The position numbers and the translations under genes are program-made. Shown in pieces: positions 7,520-16,550 of a stretch of DNA of 64,000 nucleotides (position 1 is its first letter; each line of letters opens with the position of its first letter). The notes beneath the pieces were generated by a model. That model was not told the DNA's origin. It worked only from the letters and a program-made list of their open reading frames with translations, and made no database searches. The stretch comes from an uncultured Lachnospiraceae bacterium (GTDB lineage: Bacteria; Bacillota; Clostridia; Lachnospirales; Lachnospiraceae): the NCBI GenBank assembly GCA_934309145.1, contig CAKRCW010000001.1, positions 248,001 through 312,000 of the forward strand. Reading direction: 5' to 3'.

Positions 7520-9394
7520 TTATTCCTCCAAAGCAGACTTAACCTTATCATATACACTGTCTGCATCTATACCCAGCATCTGTCTGAGCTTCTCCACGCT
7601 TCCCTGTCTAACCTTTTCAGAATGAATAGAGGCATCCACATGCTTTATTCTACCATCCTTATACAGACAAAAATCAGATATGGCAGCTGCAACCATCTCC
7701 CCATATCCACCCTTTGAAATGTTTTCTTCCATAGTTACAATTACACCGGCATTCGATACAACATGCCTCAGCATATCAATATCAACCGTTGATACAAATC
7801 TTACATTGACAAGCGTTGGATTAATTCCATCAGCACGAAGCAGGCTTACCAGCTTTACTGCCTCCTCTACCATATTGCCGCAGGCAAGTATAGCCACAGA
7901 AGAACCCTCATATATAATCTCGCTTTTTCCTGAAACTATCGGTGCATTATATTCCTTAAGTCCCTTGTACGCCCCGCCTCTTGAATATTTGATCGCAATA
8001 GGTCCGTTGTATTTTACAGCATAATCCATCATCTGCAAAAGCTCATATCTATTCTTAGGAGCCATTACCATCATATTAGGGAGATGTGAGAGATATGATA
8101 TATCATATATGCCCTGATGTGTCTCACCATCCTGCCCAACTAGACCGGATCTGTCAATCGCAAATATAACATGTAAACCCTGCAAACAGACATCATGAAA
8201 TATCTGGTCATATGCACGCTGCAAAAAGGATGAATATACAGCAACCACAGGAATCAGTCCCGCAGCTGCCATTCCAGCTGCAAATGTCACAGCATGCTGC
8301 TCAGCTATTCCAACATCAAACATCCTGTCCGGATAAACCTCTGCAAATGCAGACAGCCCTGTTCCCTTTGACATGGCCGCAGTTATCGCAGTAAGGTTTC
8401 TGTACTTCTCCCCCATTGCAACCAGATGCTTAGAAAATATATCTGTATATGTGCTTGTTATTTTTTTCTCTATAAGTTGTCCGGTCTTAGTGTCAAATGC
8501 TGAAATACCATGGAAATAATCAGGGTGATTCTCGGCGTGTTTATAGCCATATCCTTTTTTGGTCTTGACATGAATAATAATAGGTTTATTAAGCCTGAAG
8601 GCCTTCTCAAAGGTCTGAACCATATCATTGATATTATGTCCATCAATAGGTCCTACATAGGTTATTCCAAGCTCCTCAAAAAACATTCCAGGAACAAGAA
8701 ACTGTTTTAATGTATCCTTAGAACGCTTAAGGGTTCTAGCCACCTTCTCGCCAGCCTTAGTTGTAAGTAGGCTATGCTCAACACCCGTCTTTAAATCATT
8801 GTAGGTGCTTCCCACTCTTATATTGTTAAGATACTTAGACAGACCGCCAACATTCTTATCTATAGACATCTCATTATCATTAAGAATAATCACGCATCCA
8901 GTCTTAATCTGTGACAGACTGTTTAATGCCTCGTAAGCCATGCCTCCGGTGAGTGAGCCATCTCCTATCACAGCTGCAACTCTCTCGTTTCCATGCTTCA
9001 AATCTCTGGCTACTGCAAATCCCATAGCCGCAGAAATACTCGTTGAGCTGTGTCCCGTGTTAAATGAATCACACTCACTCTCGCTTCTCTTCGGGAAACC
9101 ACTCATACCGCCATACTCACGCAAATGCTCAAAGCCATCACGTCTGCCTGTAAGAAGCTTATGGGTATAAGACTGATGTCCAACGTCAAATATTAACTTG
9201 TCGTCAGGGAAATCCATACACAGATGCAGAGCCATAGTCAGCTCTACCGCACCAAGATTTGATGCCAGATGACCACCTTTTGCACTGACCTTATCAAGTA
9301 AAAAAGCTCTTATCTCACCGGCTAATATGTTATAATCCTTCTTGTTAATTTTCTTTATGTCATTTTGTTTTTGTATTCTATCCAATACACTCAT
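7520..9394 (-). CDS. dxs: 1-deoxy-D-xylulose-5-phosphate synthase
   Basis: DXS joins pyruvate and glyceraldehyde 3-phosphate in the first step of the methylerythritol phosphate isoprenoid pathway, using thiamine diphosphate. The 624 residues are full length. Visible motifs are SNLGAVELT, CDSFNTGHSSTSIS, the thiamine-binding GDGSLTGGMAYEALN, and the transketolase pyrimidine-binding segment with DVGIAEQHAVTFAAG. A C-terminal transketolase domain follows. The gene lies 33 bp downstream of ispA, so isoprenoid entry and prenyl elongation are co-transcribed. Confidence 0.97.
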   Translation of the reverse strand: MSVLDRIQKQNDIKKINKKDYNILAGEIRAFLLDKVSAKGGHLASNLGAVELTMALHLCMDFPDDKLIFDVGHQSYTHKLLTGRRDGFEHLREYGGMSGFPKRSESECDSFNTGHSSTSISAAMGFAVARDLKHGNERVAAVIGDGSLTGGMAYEALNSLSQIKTGCVIILNDNEMSIDKNVGGLSKYLNNIRVGSTYNDLKTGVEHSLLTTKAGEKVARTLKRSKDTLKQFLVPGMFFEELGITYVGPIDGHNINDMVQTFEKAFRLNKPIIIHVKTKKGYGYKHAENHPDYFHGISAFDTKTGQLIEKKITSTYTDIFSKHLVAMGEKYRNLTAITAAMSKGTGLSAFAEVYPDRMFDVGIAEQHAVTFAAGMAAAGLIPVVAVYSSFLQRAYDQIFHDVCLQGLHVIFAIDRSGLVGQDGETHQGIYDISYLSHLPNMMVMAPKNRYELLQMMDYAVKYNGPIAIKYSRGGAYKGLKEYNAPIVSGKSEIIYEGSSVAILACGNMVEEAVKLVSLLRADGINPTLVNVRFVSTVDIDMLRHVVSNAGVIVTMEENISKGGYGEMVAAAISDFCLYKDGRIKHVDASIHSEKVRQGSVEKLRQMLGIDADSVYDKVKSALEE

Positions 9395-9427
9395 AATTCT
9401 TCTCCAGCAACTCCTAATGCTAAAGGC

Positions 9428-10321
9428 TTATCTGTCTCTGTCAATCAGCTTAACAACCAATTCTGCAAGGTCCTTCTTAGCTGTCTTATCATAAACCGCC
9501 AGATTATCTATTATAGTATTCGCCTTTTCGGACATATCATGTACATATTGTCTGGCATGCTCTATGCCATGTATAGTCGCAAATGTATATTTTTGATTTT
9601 TTTCATCACTGTTTATCGGTTTTCCAAGCTTCTTCTCATCTCCGACTATGTCCAGTATGTCATCCTGAATCTGAAAAGCCATTCCTATCGCATTGGCAGC
9701 CTCCTCTATAAGAGATATCTCCTCATCAGATGCACCACCAAGCAGAGCACCAACCATCATAGAGCATGCTATAAGTGCCGATGTTTTATTGAGGTATATA
9801 TACTGTAGCTGTTCCTCATCTATCTTCCTGCCAGACATGACAACATCAAGTGTCTGACCTCCAACCATACCTCTTATTCCAGGCTTTGATGCGAGAACCA
9901 TATATGCCTTCTCAACTGCACGATTACCAGGCATTATAAGAAATGCCCTTGCAGCAGTCTCATACGCAAGATTAAGCAAGCCATCTCCGGCAAGTATTGC
10001 GATATCCTCACCAAATTTCACATGAACTGTAGGCTTACCTCTTCTAAGCACATCATTATCAAGTGCAGGTAAATCATCATGTATAAGAGAATATGTATGA
10101 ATCATCTCTATGGCAGCCATGAACATGCCTATGGCAGTCTGCTCCTTCTCGGTATCTACCGCATACATATCATAGCAAAGCTTCATAAGCATAGGACGGA
10201 GCCTCTTTCCACCAGCCTTAAATGCATAATTCATAGCCTCAATGACCGGCTTTGCATAGCCCTCCTCTTCCGGAAGGTACTGATATATAATATTTTCTAT
10301 TTCCTCTGTACTATATCTCAT
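9428..10321 (-). CDS. ispA: Farnesyl/geranyl diphosphate synthase
   Basis: This trans-prenyltransferase condenses isopentenyl diphosphate units to make farnesyl (or geranyl) diphosphate for cell-wall lipid carriers and quinones. The 297 residues contain the first Asp-rich motif HDDLPALDND and the second QIQDDILDIVGD, followed by the GKPINSDEKNQKYTF segment typical of bacterial short-chain enzymes. Length matches IspA. It overlaps xseB by 11 bp, and the order xseA-xseB-ispA-dxs is conserved. Chain length of the product cannot be fixed from sequence alone. Confidence 0.95.
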   Translation of the reverse strand: MRYSTEEIENIIYQYLPEEEGYAKPVIEAMNYAFKAGGKRLRPMLMKLCYDMYAVDTEKEQTAIGMFMAAIEMIHTYSLIHDDLPALDNDVLRRGKPTVHVKFGEDIAILAGDGLLNLAYETAARAFLIMPGNRAVEKAYMVLASKPGIRGMVGGQTLDVVMSGRKIDEEQLQYIYLNKTSALIACSMMVGALLGGASDEEISLIEEAANAIGMAFQIQDDILDIVGDEKKLGKPINSDEKNQKYTFATIHGIEHARQYVHDMSEKANTIIDNLAVYDKTAKKDLAELVVKLIDRDR

Positions 10322-10508
10322 TTAATATCTGTATCTCCTTTTCAACGCCGCTTAAGCTCTCTTTACAGGCTGCGACAAGCTTAACGCCCTCTGCATACAG
10401 CTCAAGCGATTCCTTTAACCCAATCTTAGGATCTTCAAGCATGGTATTAATCTCTTCAAGGCGCTTAAACGCCTCCTCCACAACTATCTTATCTGAATTA
10501 TCACTCAT
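10311..10508 (-). CDS. xseB: Exodeoxyribonuclease VII small subunit
   Basis: XseB is the small subunit of exonuclease VII, which degrades single-stranded DNA. The 65-residue protein is a helical hairpin with the family pattern FKRLEEINTMLED followed by LKESLELYAEGVKL. It overlaps the end of xseA by 8 bp and the start of ispA by 11 bp, so all three are translationally coupled. The small size, composition and position next to xseA make the call secure. Confidence 0.95.
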   Translation of the reverse strand: MSDNSDKIVVEEAFKRLEEINTMLEDPKIGLKESLELYAEGVKLVAACKESLSGVEKEIQILNEI

Positions 10509-11703
10509 CTTCCTTTATTACCTCCGTTACAACTGCATTAATCCTTCCATCATGCAGTGTGACAACCAGCTTATCTTTGTTACACACATCACAAACTGAG
10601 CCAACGGGCGTGCCATTGCTCTCTATATATCCAAAGCCACCTACCAGCTTAGCAGTAGGCGAAAGTGCATTAAGTCTTGCCGTCAATACATCCAGCCTGT
10701 GTACTGACAACTCATACTTATGCATAACAGCCCTGTTCATAACATCATAAAGCTCAGACAAATACTGTGTCTGCTCCTTATACCTGCTCACCGGATTGGC
10801 AGCCATAAGCCTTCTTTGATATGTCTCAAGATTAGCCTTGATAAGTGATAATCTTGCATTCATCCGCATATCAAGACCTGACTTATAGGAGTTAAGCTGT
10901 CCTATAGCAGACATAACGTCCGGTACCGCAAGCTCGCAAGCTGCTGACGGAGTCGGCGCTCTCATATCAGCCGCATAATCAGCAAGTGTAATATCTATCT
11001 CATGTCCCGTTCCAGAAATAATCGGTGTATCTGCTTCAAATACTGCCCTTACAACCTTCTCCTCATTAAATGCCCACAAATCTTCCATAGAGCCACCGCC
11101 GCGGCCTATAATTATAGTGTCAAGGTTCATTTTATCCAATGTTTTTATACCTTTAACTATTGTATCTGCTGCACCTTCACCCTGTACCTTTGCAGGATAA
11201 AGTATAAGCTGGACATATGGATTTCTACGCTTTGCCACATTGATAATGTCCTGTATAGCCGCACCTGTTTTGGCTGTAACTATACCTATTCTCTTGGGAT
11301 ATTTAGGGATTGGTTTTTTGAATTCAAAATCGAATAAGCCTTCCTCATTAAGCCTATATTTGAGCTTATTATACTCCTCATACAGTCTGCCGGCTCCATT
11401 TTGCTCTATACTGTATGCATATAACTGATACCTTCCATCTCTCTCATACACATCCATTCTTCCGGTAACAGTTACAGACTGGCCATTTTCAAGCTTAAAA
11501 TTAAGTCCTGTAGCTGCATTTCCCCTGAACATAACAGCCGGAATTGCACCACTTTCATCCTTAAGCGAAAAATAAATGTGCCCCATACTGTGATACTTGC
11601 AATTAGACACCTCTCCACTTACAGCAAGGTTCTTCAACATATAATCCTGAGAAATAATGTTTTTTATGTAGTTATTAACCTGGCCTACCGTAAATGTTTT
11701 CAT
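10501..11703 (-). CDS. xseA: Exodeoxyribonuclease VII large subunit
   Basis: XseA is the catalytic subunit of exonuclease VII. The 400 residues begin with an OB-fold domain (about 1-100, TVGQVNNYIKNII) that binds single-stranded DNA, followed by the catalytic domain with GIVTAKTGAAIQDI, the conserved GRGGGSMEDLWAFNEE and SGTGHEIDITLADYAADMRAPTPS-type segment, and a coiled-coil region binding XseB. It starts 4 bp after nusB with only a weak ribosome-binding site, suggesting coupling to nusB. Length is slightly short for the family, but all key motifs are present. Confidence 0.96.
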   Translation of the reverse strand: MKTFTVGQVNNYIKNIISQDYMLKNLAVSGEVSNCKYHSMGHIYFSLKDESGAIPAVMFRGNAATGLNFKLENGQSVTVTGRMDVYERDGRYQLYAYSIEQNGAGRLYEEYNKLKYRLNEEGLFDFEFKKPIPKYPKRIGIVTAKTGAAIQDIINVAKRRNPYVQLILYPAKVQGEGAADTIVKGIKTLDKMNLDTIIIGRGGGSMEDLWAFNEEKVVRAVFEADTPIISGTGHEIDITLADYAADMRAPTPSAACELAVPDVMSAIGQLNSYKSGLDMRMNARLSLIKANLETYQRRLMAANPVSRYKEQTQYLSELYDVMNRAVMHKYELSVHRLDVLTARLNALSPTAKLVGGFGYIESNGTPVGSVCDVCNKDKLVVTLHDGRINAVVTEVIKEDE

Positions 11704-11707
11704 ACGC

Positions 11708-12106
11708 CTATACTTCTACCTTGGCTAGCAATCCGTTTATGAAGCCCTTGGCATCCTCATTACAATATATCTTAGACAGCTCAACAGCCTCATTTATCGC
11801 AACCTTATACGGAACATCGTCATCATAGAGCATCTCATAGATTGCAAGCCTTAAAATTGCAAGCTCTGCCTTACCTATTCTCTCAAACTTCCAGCCATCA
11901 GATATCTTAGATATCTCTGCATCTATATCATCAATAAGACCAATTATCTTATTAGTCTTATCGATGATATATTCCTCATCCTCAGGCTCGATATTCTCGA
12001 TGTTAGATAATGAATACTCTATCTGCTCCTGCATTTCATCCACACTGTTAAATTCCACTCTAAATAATATACTGAATATTTTCTCTCTAAGCTTTCTTCT
12101 AGTCAT
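11708..12106 (-). CDS. nusB: Transcription antitermination factor NusB
   Basis: NusB works with NusE (S10) in rRNA antitermination. I place the start at the ATG at 12104-12106 (MTRRKLREKIFSILF), which matches the usual N-terminus of the family, giving 132 residues. An in-frame TTG at 12137-12139 would add 11 residues and overlap the upstream gene, but has no better ribosome-binding site. The C-terminal half carries the family pattern AELAILRLAIYEMLYDDDVP and the VAINEAVELSKIY helix. The gene lies between the Asp23-family gene and xseA, as is usual in Clostridia. Confidence 0.93.
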   Translation of the reverse strand: MTRRKLREKIFSILFRVEFNSVDEMQEQIEYSLSNIENIEPEDEEYIIDKTNKIIGLIDDIDAEISKISDGWKFERIGKAELAILRLAIYEMLYDDDVPYKVAINEAVELSKIYCNEDAKGFINGLLAKVEV

Positions 12107-12125
12107 TGTTAAACCCGCTTTCTGA

Positions 12126-12491
12126 TTAGTTTTTCTCAAACTTTATACCTGACACTACAACATTAACTGTCTCAACAGACAAGCCGGTCATATTCTCTAC
12201 TGCCTGCTTAACCTTAGCCTGAACTTCTTCAGACACCTTCTTTATACTATTTCCATACTCTAATTCTAATGATAAATCTACTCTTACACTTCCATCGCAG
12301 ATATCTGTCTTAACTCCGCCTGCAAGATTTTTCTTGCCAAGCTTTCCAATCAATTCCTTTGATATATTACCGGTAAGCTTTGAAACTCCGTCTACCTCTA
12401 ACGCAGCAATACCCGCTATTGATGCAACAACATCATCTGCAATACTGATTTTTCCTATCTTTTCATCATCGTATTTTGCGGTTTCTCCCAT
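12126..12491 (-). CDS. Asp23/Gls24-family envelope stress protein
   Basis: Asp23/Gls24 proteins are small cytoplasmic proteins linked to the membrane and to alkaline or envelope stress in Gram-positives. I place the start at the ATG at 12489-12491 (MGETAKYDDEKIGKI) because AAGGAGG lies 8 bases upstream; an upstream in-frame ATG lacks a ribosome-binding site. The 121 residues include the family segments VAGIAALEVDGV-like (VASIAGIAALEVDGVSKLTG) and the C-terminal SVETVNVVVSGIKF. It is the first gene of the nusB-recN operon, with a strong promoter 38 bp upstream. Confidence 0.9.
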   Translation of the reverse strand: MGETAKYDDEKIGKISIADDVVASIAGIAALEVDGVSKLTGNISKELIGKLGKKNLAGGVKTDICDGSVRVDLSLELEYGNSIKKVSEEVQAKVKQAVENMTGLSVETVNVVVSGIKFEKN

Positions 12492-12528
12492 CTGCTGTTC
12501 CTCCTTATTATAAAAAAGCATTTATGTA

Positions 12529-12557
12529 ATTATACCCAATTCTTTGTGATAATGCAA
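12529..12557 (-). promoter_or_regulatory. Sigma-A promoter of the asp23-nusB-recN operon
   Basis: On the minus strand TTGCAT (12552-12557) and a perfect TATAAT (12529-12534) are 17 bases apart, 38 bp before the Asp23-family start. It separates the vegetative operon from the upstream spoIIIA operon. Confidence 0.75.
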
Positions 12558-12568
12558 CCAATTAAGGA

Positions 12569-13258
12569 TTATTCTGATATCGTTGTTATTATAATTTTAT
12601 CTACTGTACATCCCGTTTTTCTTACAACAACATCCTCAATCTGGGCACGCTCTGTATCTGTTATCTCACTCTGTCCGATAACAACATCCACAGACTCCTC
12701 TCCTATTGAAACAATAACATCCTTAAAGCCTTTAGCAGAAAGAAGTGTTTCGGTCTCAGCCTCCTTCTCCATATCCTCAGTCATCTTAATATATGCATCT
12801 GTAGCTGACTGTACTGCTGCCTCATCAACACCATCGCCATTTATAATCTCAAGATAATATTCCTTGCTCTTAGAACGGACCTGTTCACGATTTAACTTAA
12901 TATTTACAGTATTTAAGGCTGCCGTGTCAGTCGATGTAAGAACTGCCTCACCTATATTTTCCTCATCAGAATTAAGCTCTATATTCTCCTCTGTCTCCAT
13001 ATCAGCAATAGTTATCTCTCCTGCACTCTCATCTATATCAGTCTCCGCAAATGCTGATTCGGCAGCATCCTTTCCATCCTTATTATCATCAGCCAGGTTT
13101 AAAGTATTTCCTGAAAAGTTAATATATCCTGCCACACCAAGCAAAACTGTGAGTGCAGCTATAACTATCTGATTTTTCTTAACCATTTTTTTAGCAGGCT
13201 TCCCTGCTGTTTCCTTTTTAGTTGTACGATTCGTGCTTTCTTTCTTCATACCTTTCAA
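12569..13258 (-). CDS. spoIIIAH: Stage III sporulation protein AH
   Basis: SpoIIIAH sits in the mother-cell membrane and pairs with forespore SpoIIQ to form the intercellular channel. The 229 residues have a Lys-rich cytoplasmic head, one membrane segment (about 31-47), a long acidic linker, and a C-terminal YscJ-like ring domain (about 130-229, LSAKGFKDVIVSIGEESVDVV). The start is probably the TTG at 13256-13258, 5 bases after AGGAGG; an ATG three codons in is possible. It is the last gene of the complete spoIIIA operon. No SpoIIQ gene is in view. Confidence 0.92.
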   Translation of the reverse strand: MKGMKKESTNRTTKKETAGKPAKKMVKKNQIVIAALTVLLGVAGYINFSGNTLNLADDNKDGKDAAESAFAETDIDESAGEITIADMETEENIELNSDEENIGEAVLTSTDTAALNTVNIKLNREQVRSKSKEYYLEIINGDGVDEAAVQSATDAYIKMTEDMEKEAETETLLSAKGFKDVIVSIGEESVDVVIGQSEITDTERAQIEDVVVRKTGCTVDKIIITTISE

Positions 13259-13267
13259 TACAACCTC

Positions 13268-13678
13268 CTATTTTTTAATCAAAACCGCCACCTTATGTGC
13301 CGGCAAATCAAACAGCGCACAAACAGCAAATGAAATATCAGACACAGCCTGTGCATCAGTGACATCCGCCACAACAAGCACCCCATCGACAATATCTGTC
13401 ATACTGTCAGAGTTATAAAAGCTGTCTGTCTGTTTATCACCGGAAAGGTGCACCATAACCTCCATAGTACCCTCCCCATATGAATTTTCTAATATTGCCT
13501 TAAGCTTCTCCTCATAGTAATCTTCATATGAGATATAATCTGCCTTAGCAGTATCGTTATCAGTTGTCCTGTCTGTTTCCTTACCAGCCGGTATGGCAAT
13601 CACAAGCACTAATACTCCAACAAGCAAAATTGTAACAAGCTTGCCTGTTTTCTCCTTATTTTTGATATCAATCTCCAT
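13268..13678 (-). CDS. spoIIIAG: Stage III sporulation protein AG
   Basis: SpoIIIAG forms a ring in the channel that joins mother cell and forespore. The 136-residue product has one N-terminal membrane segment (about 13-31) and a small periplasmic domain containing YEEKLKAILENSYGEGTMEVMVHL and a C-terminal VSDISFAVCALFDLPAHKVAVL segment typical of the family. It is shorter than the Bacillus protein (about 230), mainly through a short linker. Identification is supported by position between AF and AH. Confidence 0.9.
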   Translation of the reverse strand: MEIDIKNKEKTGKLVTILLVGVLVLVIAIPAGKETDRTTDNDTAKADYISYEDYYEEKLKAILENSYGEGTMEVMVHLSGDKQTDSFYNSDSMTDIVDGVLVVADVTDAQAVSDISFAVCALFDLPAHKVAVLIKK

Positions 13679-13682
13679 TATT

Positions 13683-14159
13683 TCACCGTCTTACTATATA
13701 TATATTATTAACATCCACATTATAGACTTCTGAAATATATTTTTTCACTTCATCCTCCGCAGCCGTATCTATACCACTGTTTTTTTCAAGATATATAGTG
13801 CATTTCAATATGTTATTTTCCTCATCCGTTATTGTCTCAACCGAAAGCACCACATATCCTTTATCATTTATATCATGCTTTATAGTTTCATTAAGGCTCA
13901 TCTCATAATAGTTATATATATTGTCATATGCAAGCTCTCCTCCCTCTCCCATATAACTTGTAAAATCATTTGCAAATCCCTTTATATCACCGCTGCTAAG
14001 GTGGAAAATATATGAGAGCGGCTCTGACAGTATAATAAGTATTATCAGTCCTATAAATGAATTAATGTACCTCTTATAATTTTTACCGGGTGTAATATTC
14101 ATAACTATTCCCGAAAGAATAAGGTATATGATAAGACTTTTCATCCAGCCATACAGCAT
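13683..14159 (-). CDS. spoIIIAF: Stage III sporulation protein AF
   Basis: SpoIIIAF is a membrane protein of the SpoIIIA channel complex. The 158 residues begin with two membrane helices (about 6-22 and 31-50) followed by an extracytoplasmic domain of about 100 residues. The conserved motif near the end of the helices (ILSEPLSYI) fits the family. The ATG follows directly after the spoIIIAE stop (GGATAAATG), showing translational coupling. Assignment rests on topology plus position in the operon. Confidence 0.9.
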   Translation of the reverse strand: MLYGWMKSLIIYLILSGIVMNITPGKNYKRYINSFIGLIILIILSEPLSYIFHLSSGDIKGFANDFTSYMGEGGELAYDNIYNYYEMSLNETIKHDINDKGYVVLSVETITDEENNILKCTIYLEKNSGIDTAAEDEVKKYISEVYNVDVNNIYIVRR

Positions 14160-15380
14160 TTATCCACCCCCATTACTCGCATAAGCCATAATTGCTATAG
14201 TAAGCATAAAAAGCACTACTGAGCTTCCTATTGTCTGTAGCAGCAGGCTCATCCCGCCTGATAACGCCTCTATGCCCTCAACATATCTCTTTTCACCTAT
14301 TGGCTGTATTACAACTCCTGTAATTCTGACCATAAACATAATAAGGAACATCTTTACAACTGGTATCATGACAAGCACTATAATAAGTAAAATTCCTGCC
14401 ACACCTATACAGTTTTTTATTACAAGCCCCGCACCTAAAAATGTACCTGCAAGTACCGACATAATGCTTCCACCCGGTATGGCAGATATCACTCTGTTCA
14501 CCGTAGTTCTTCCTATGGCATCTATCTGAGGCTCTATAAGACTTTTAATAATATTTAAGCCTGCAATAAAGACAACTATAGTCTTTAAAAGCCAAGACAC
14601 CAGATTTTTTATAAGCAGGCACAGCTTAGAGAAGCTATCCTCCTTATTGAGATTATTTACAAGGGATACTATTACATAGAATTTAATAAGCGGTATGACA
14701 AACTTAAGTATAACCGCCTGCACAAGCCACACTCCAACCAGTATCACCTCATACATTCCTGCCGATGTAACAGTATGTCCGATATAATTCATTGCAAGAG
14801 CATATACCGGTACAACTATTCTTATAAGCACAAGTATTCTCTCAAGTGAGGAGCAGACCATATCCATAGCCACGGAAAATGACGCAAGCATAATTGATGT
14901 CATAATAAGATAAGTGACGTAAAATCCATTTTCGGCTACAAATCCATTTCCAAATGATCCCGATATATTTATGAATATCGAGCCAAGCAGAGCTATACTT
15001 ATTAGCTGTATCATCAGACTTTTGTTATTTGATAAATCGGAAAATATTCCATTTATTGCAAGACTCCCTATTCTGTTTATTATGTTCTTAACCTGTCCGT
15101 CCTTTATGTCACTTATTATATCTGTAAATGAAATATCTCCCCCATATCCATTTTCACGGAGCTTATCATCCACCGACTTGACATCAAGATTATTTAAGAT
15201 ATCCTCAACAGCTGTATCATAATCTACATCATCCGTATTGATATCTGTATTTTCAGAAGTCTGGCTCTGATATGCTATCTCCTCTTTATTTACATATATT
15301 TCATTATTATTTTCCCTTAAAAAAAATAATGAGTTAAGTGCACAAGCCACATATATACATACAGTGTATATACCATTCAT
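14160..15380 (-). CDS. spoIIIAE: Stage III sporulation protein AE
   Basis: SpoIIIAE is the polytopic core membrane subunit of the SpoIIIA complex. The 406-residue product has an N-terminal signal-like segment, a polar region of about 90 residues, and seven or more membrane helices from about residue 125 to the end, including the conserved LKTIVVFIAGLNIIKSLI and GTFLGAGLVIKNCIGVAG regions. The ATG follows GAGGTGAG. It is shorter at the N-terminus than some homologues but otherwise complete. Confidence 0.93.
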   Translation of the reverse strand: MNGIYTVCIYVACALNSLFFLRENNNEIYVNKEEIAYQSQTSENTDINTDDVDYDTAVEDILNNLDVKSVDDKLRENGYGGDISFTDIISDIKDGQVKNIINRIGSLAINGIFSDLSNNKSLMIQLISIALLGSIFINISGSFGNGFVAENGFYVTYLIMTSIMLASFSVAMDMVCSSLERILVLIRIVVPVYALAMNYIGHTVTSAGMYEVILVGVWLVQAVILKFVIPLIKFYVIVSLVNNLNKEDSFSKLCLLIKNLVSWLLKTIVVFIAGLNIIKSLIEPQIDAIGRTTVNRVISAIPGGSIMSVLAGTFLGAGLVIKNCIGVAGILLIIVLVMIPVVKMFLIMFMVRITGVVIQPIGEKRYVEGIEALSGGMSLLLQTIGSSVVLFMLTIAIMAYASNGGG

Positions 15381-15392
15381 ATTACACTCACC

Positions 15393-15776
15393 TCACATCA
15401 TGTTTAGTATCATCTCTATCACCTGCATAAGTACAGGTATTGATACAACCAGCATTGTCAATTTTCCAAAAAGCTCTATCTGTGATGCTACAGAGCTATA
15501 CCCCGCATCCTTGCTTATTCCGGAAGCAAACTCACAGATATAAGCAATTCCTATAAGCTTTAGAAGCACAGAGAGGTACTCCTTGTCCACCTTTATATAC
15601 GAGGATATCTTATCGAGCACCTTTAACATACTTCCGAGCCTGTCAACACACATTACAATAATCGATATGCATATGGCAACACTAACCATTGCACTTATCT
15701 CAGGATTTCTGCTCTTTAAACTTATCGCCAGTATAATGGCTATTATAACCAAAGCCATCACAATACCGACATTCAT
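15393..15776 (-). CDS. spoIIIAD: Stage III sporulation protein AD
   Basis: SpoIIIAD is a small polytopic membrane protein of the spoIIIA channel. The 127 residues contain four hydrophobic segments and the conserved IAYICEFASGISKDAGYSSVASQIELFGK stretch in the second half (given here only in part: CEFASGISKDAGYSS). It lies 12 bp upstream of spoIIIAE and 30 bp after spoIIIAC. SpoIIIAC and SpoIIIAD are homologous to each other in the membrane region, which can be seen here. Confidence 0.93.
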   Translation of the reverse strand: MNVGIVMALVIIAIILAISLKSRNPEISAMVSVAICISIIVMCVDRLGSMLKVLDKISSYIKVDKEYLSVLLKLIGIAYICEFASGISKDAGYSSVASQIELFGKLTMLVVSIPVLMQVIEMILNMM

Positions 15777-15806
15777 ACAAATGCCCCCATTTACTATTAC
15801 TGATTA

Positions 15807-16001
15807 TCAGAATTCAAACAGCTTGTTTATATCCACAAAAAGCTGATACACATATGGTACTATCCAGGATAAAACAATGAGCAGACCGGCTAAGCTCACC
15901 AGATACGCCTGATCATCCCTTCCGGAATGCTTAAGTATCTGGTTAAGCAGCGATACTATTATTCCAACCGCACCTATTTTAAATATAAGCTGTATCGTCA
16001 T
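15807..16001 (-). CDS. spoIIIAC: Stage III sporulation protein AC
   Basis: SpoIIIAC is a 64-residue protein with two membrane helices, part of the SpoIIIA complex. The family pattern IFKIGAVGIIVSLLNQILKHSGRDDQAYLVSLAG is clear in pieces such as LNQILKHSGRDDQA. Size equals the family norm. It begins 12 bp after spoIIIAB and has AGGAGGATAGG as ribosome-binding site within that gap. Confidence 0.94.
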   Translation of the reverse strand: MTIQLIFKIGAVGIIVSLLNQILKHSGRDDQAYLVSLAGLLIVLSWIVPYVYQLFVDINKLFEF

Positions 16002-16013
16002 AAGCCTATCCTC

Positions 16014-16550
16014 CTATAACAATATAACAACCAGAAGTATCGCCCCTAAAACTGACAGTATAACTGACAGCTTCATCTTATTATTAAGTTCCTTCTCACC
16101 GTCACTAACACATTTATGAATATGCTCACATTCAAGTATAAAGCCCTGCTCCTGTGCCTCTATGTCAGGATATTCCATACAACGTCCCACCGCCCGTACA
16201 AGCTCCATATCCTTTTTAGTAAGATTAGATATGAGATACAGCTTTTTTAATGACTCGTCCCACAAATGCATAAAGCTTCCATTTTCACTAAGTCCTTCCC
16301 TGTCATCCCTTATAATCTCGCACAGCTCATTTAACCACGAAGAAAAGGGTTGTCCACATCTGCATGCCGCACTCTCGCATGCCTCGTATATTATAGACCT
16401 GTGGTACTTTATCTCTCCCTTTAATATATTTACTACCCTCTCAAGCTCATATAGCTCGCTAACCCGTTTTTTCATAAGTACAGCTATGTTTATACCTATG
16501 TACAAGCCAGAGCCTATAACACAAAGAATCCCTGCTAATTTGCAACACAC
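16014..16550 (-). CDS. spoIIIAB: Stage III sporulation protein AB
   Basis: SpoIIIAB is a membrane-anchored cytoplasmic helical protein thought to contact the SpoIIIAA ATPase. The 178 residues have an N-terminal membrane helix (about 7-25), a long helical domain with the family segment RVSELYELERVVNILKGEIKYH (VVNILKGEIKYHRS), and a C-terminal membrane helix (about 160-177). It overlaps the end of spoIIIAA by 16 bp. Confidence 0.93.
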   Translation of the reverse strand: MCCKLAGILCVIGSGLYIGINIAVLMKKRVSELYELERVVNILKGEIKYHRSIIYEACESAACRCGQPFSSWLNELCEIIRDDREGLSENGSFMHLWDESLKKLYLISNLTKKDMELVRAVGRCMEYPDIEAQEQGFILECEHIHKCVSDGEKELNNKMKLSVILSVLGAILLVVILL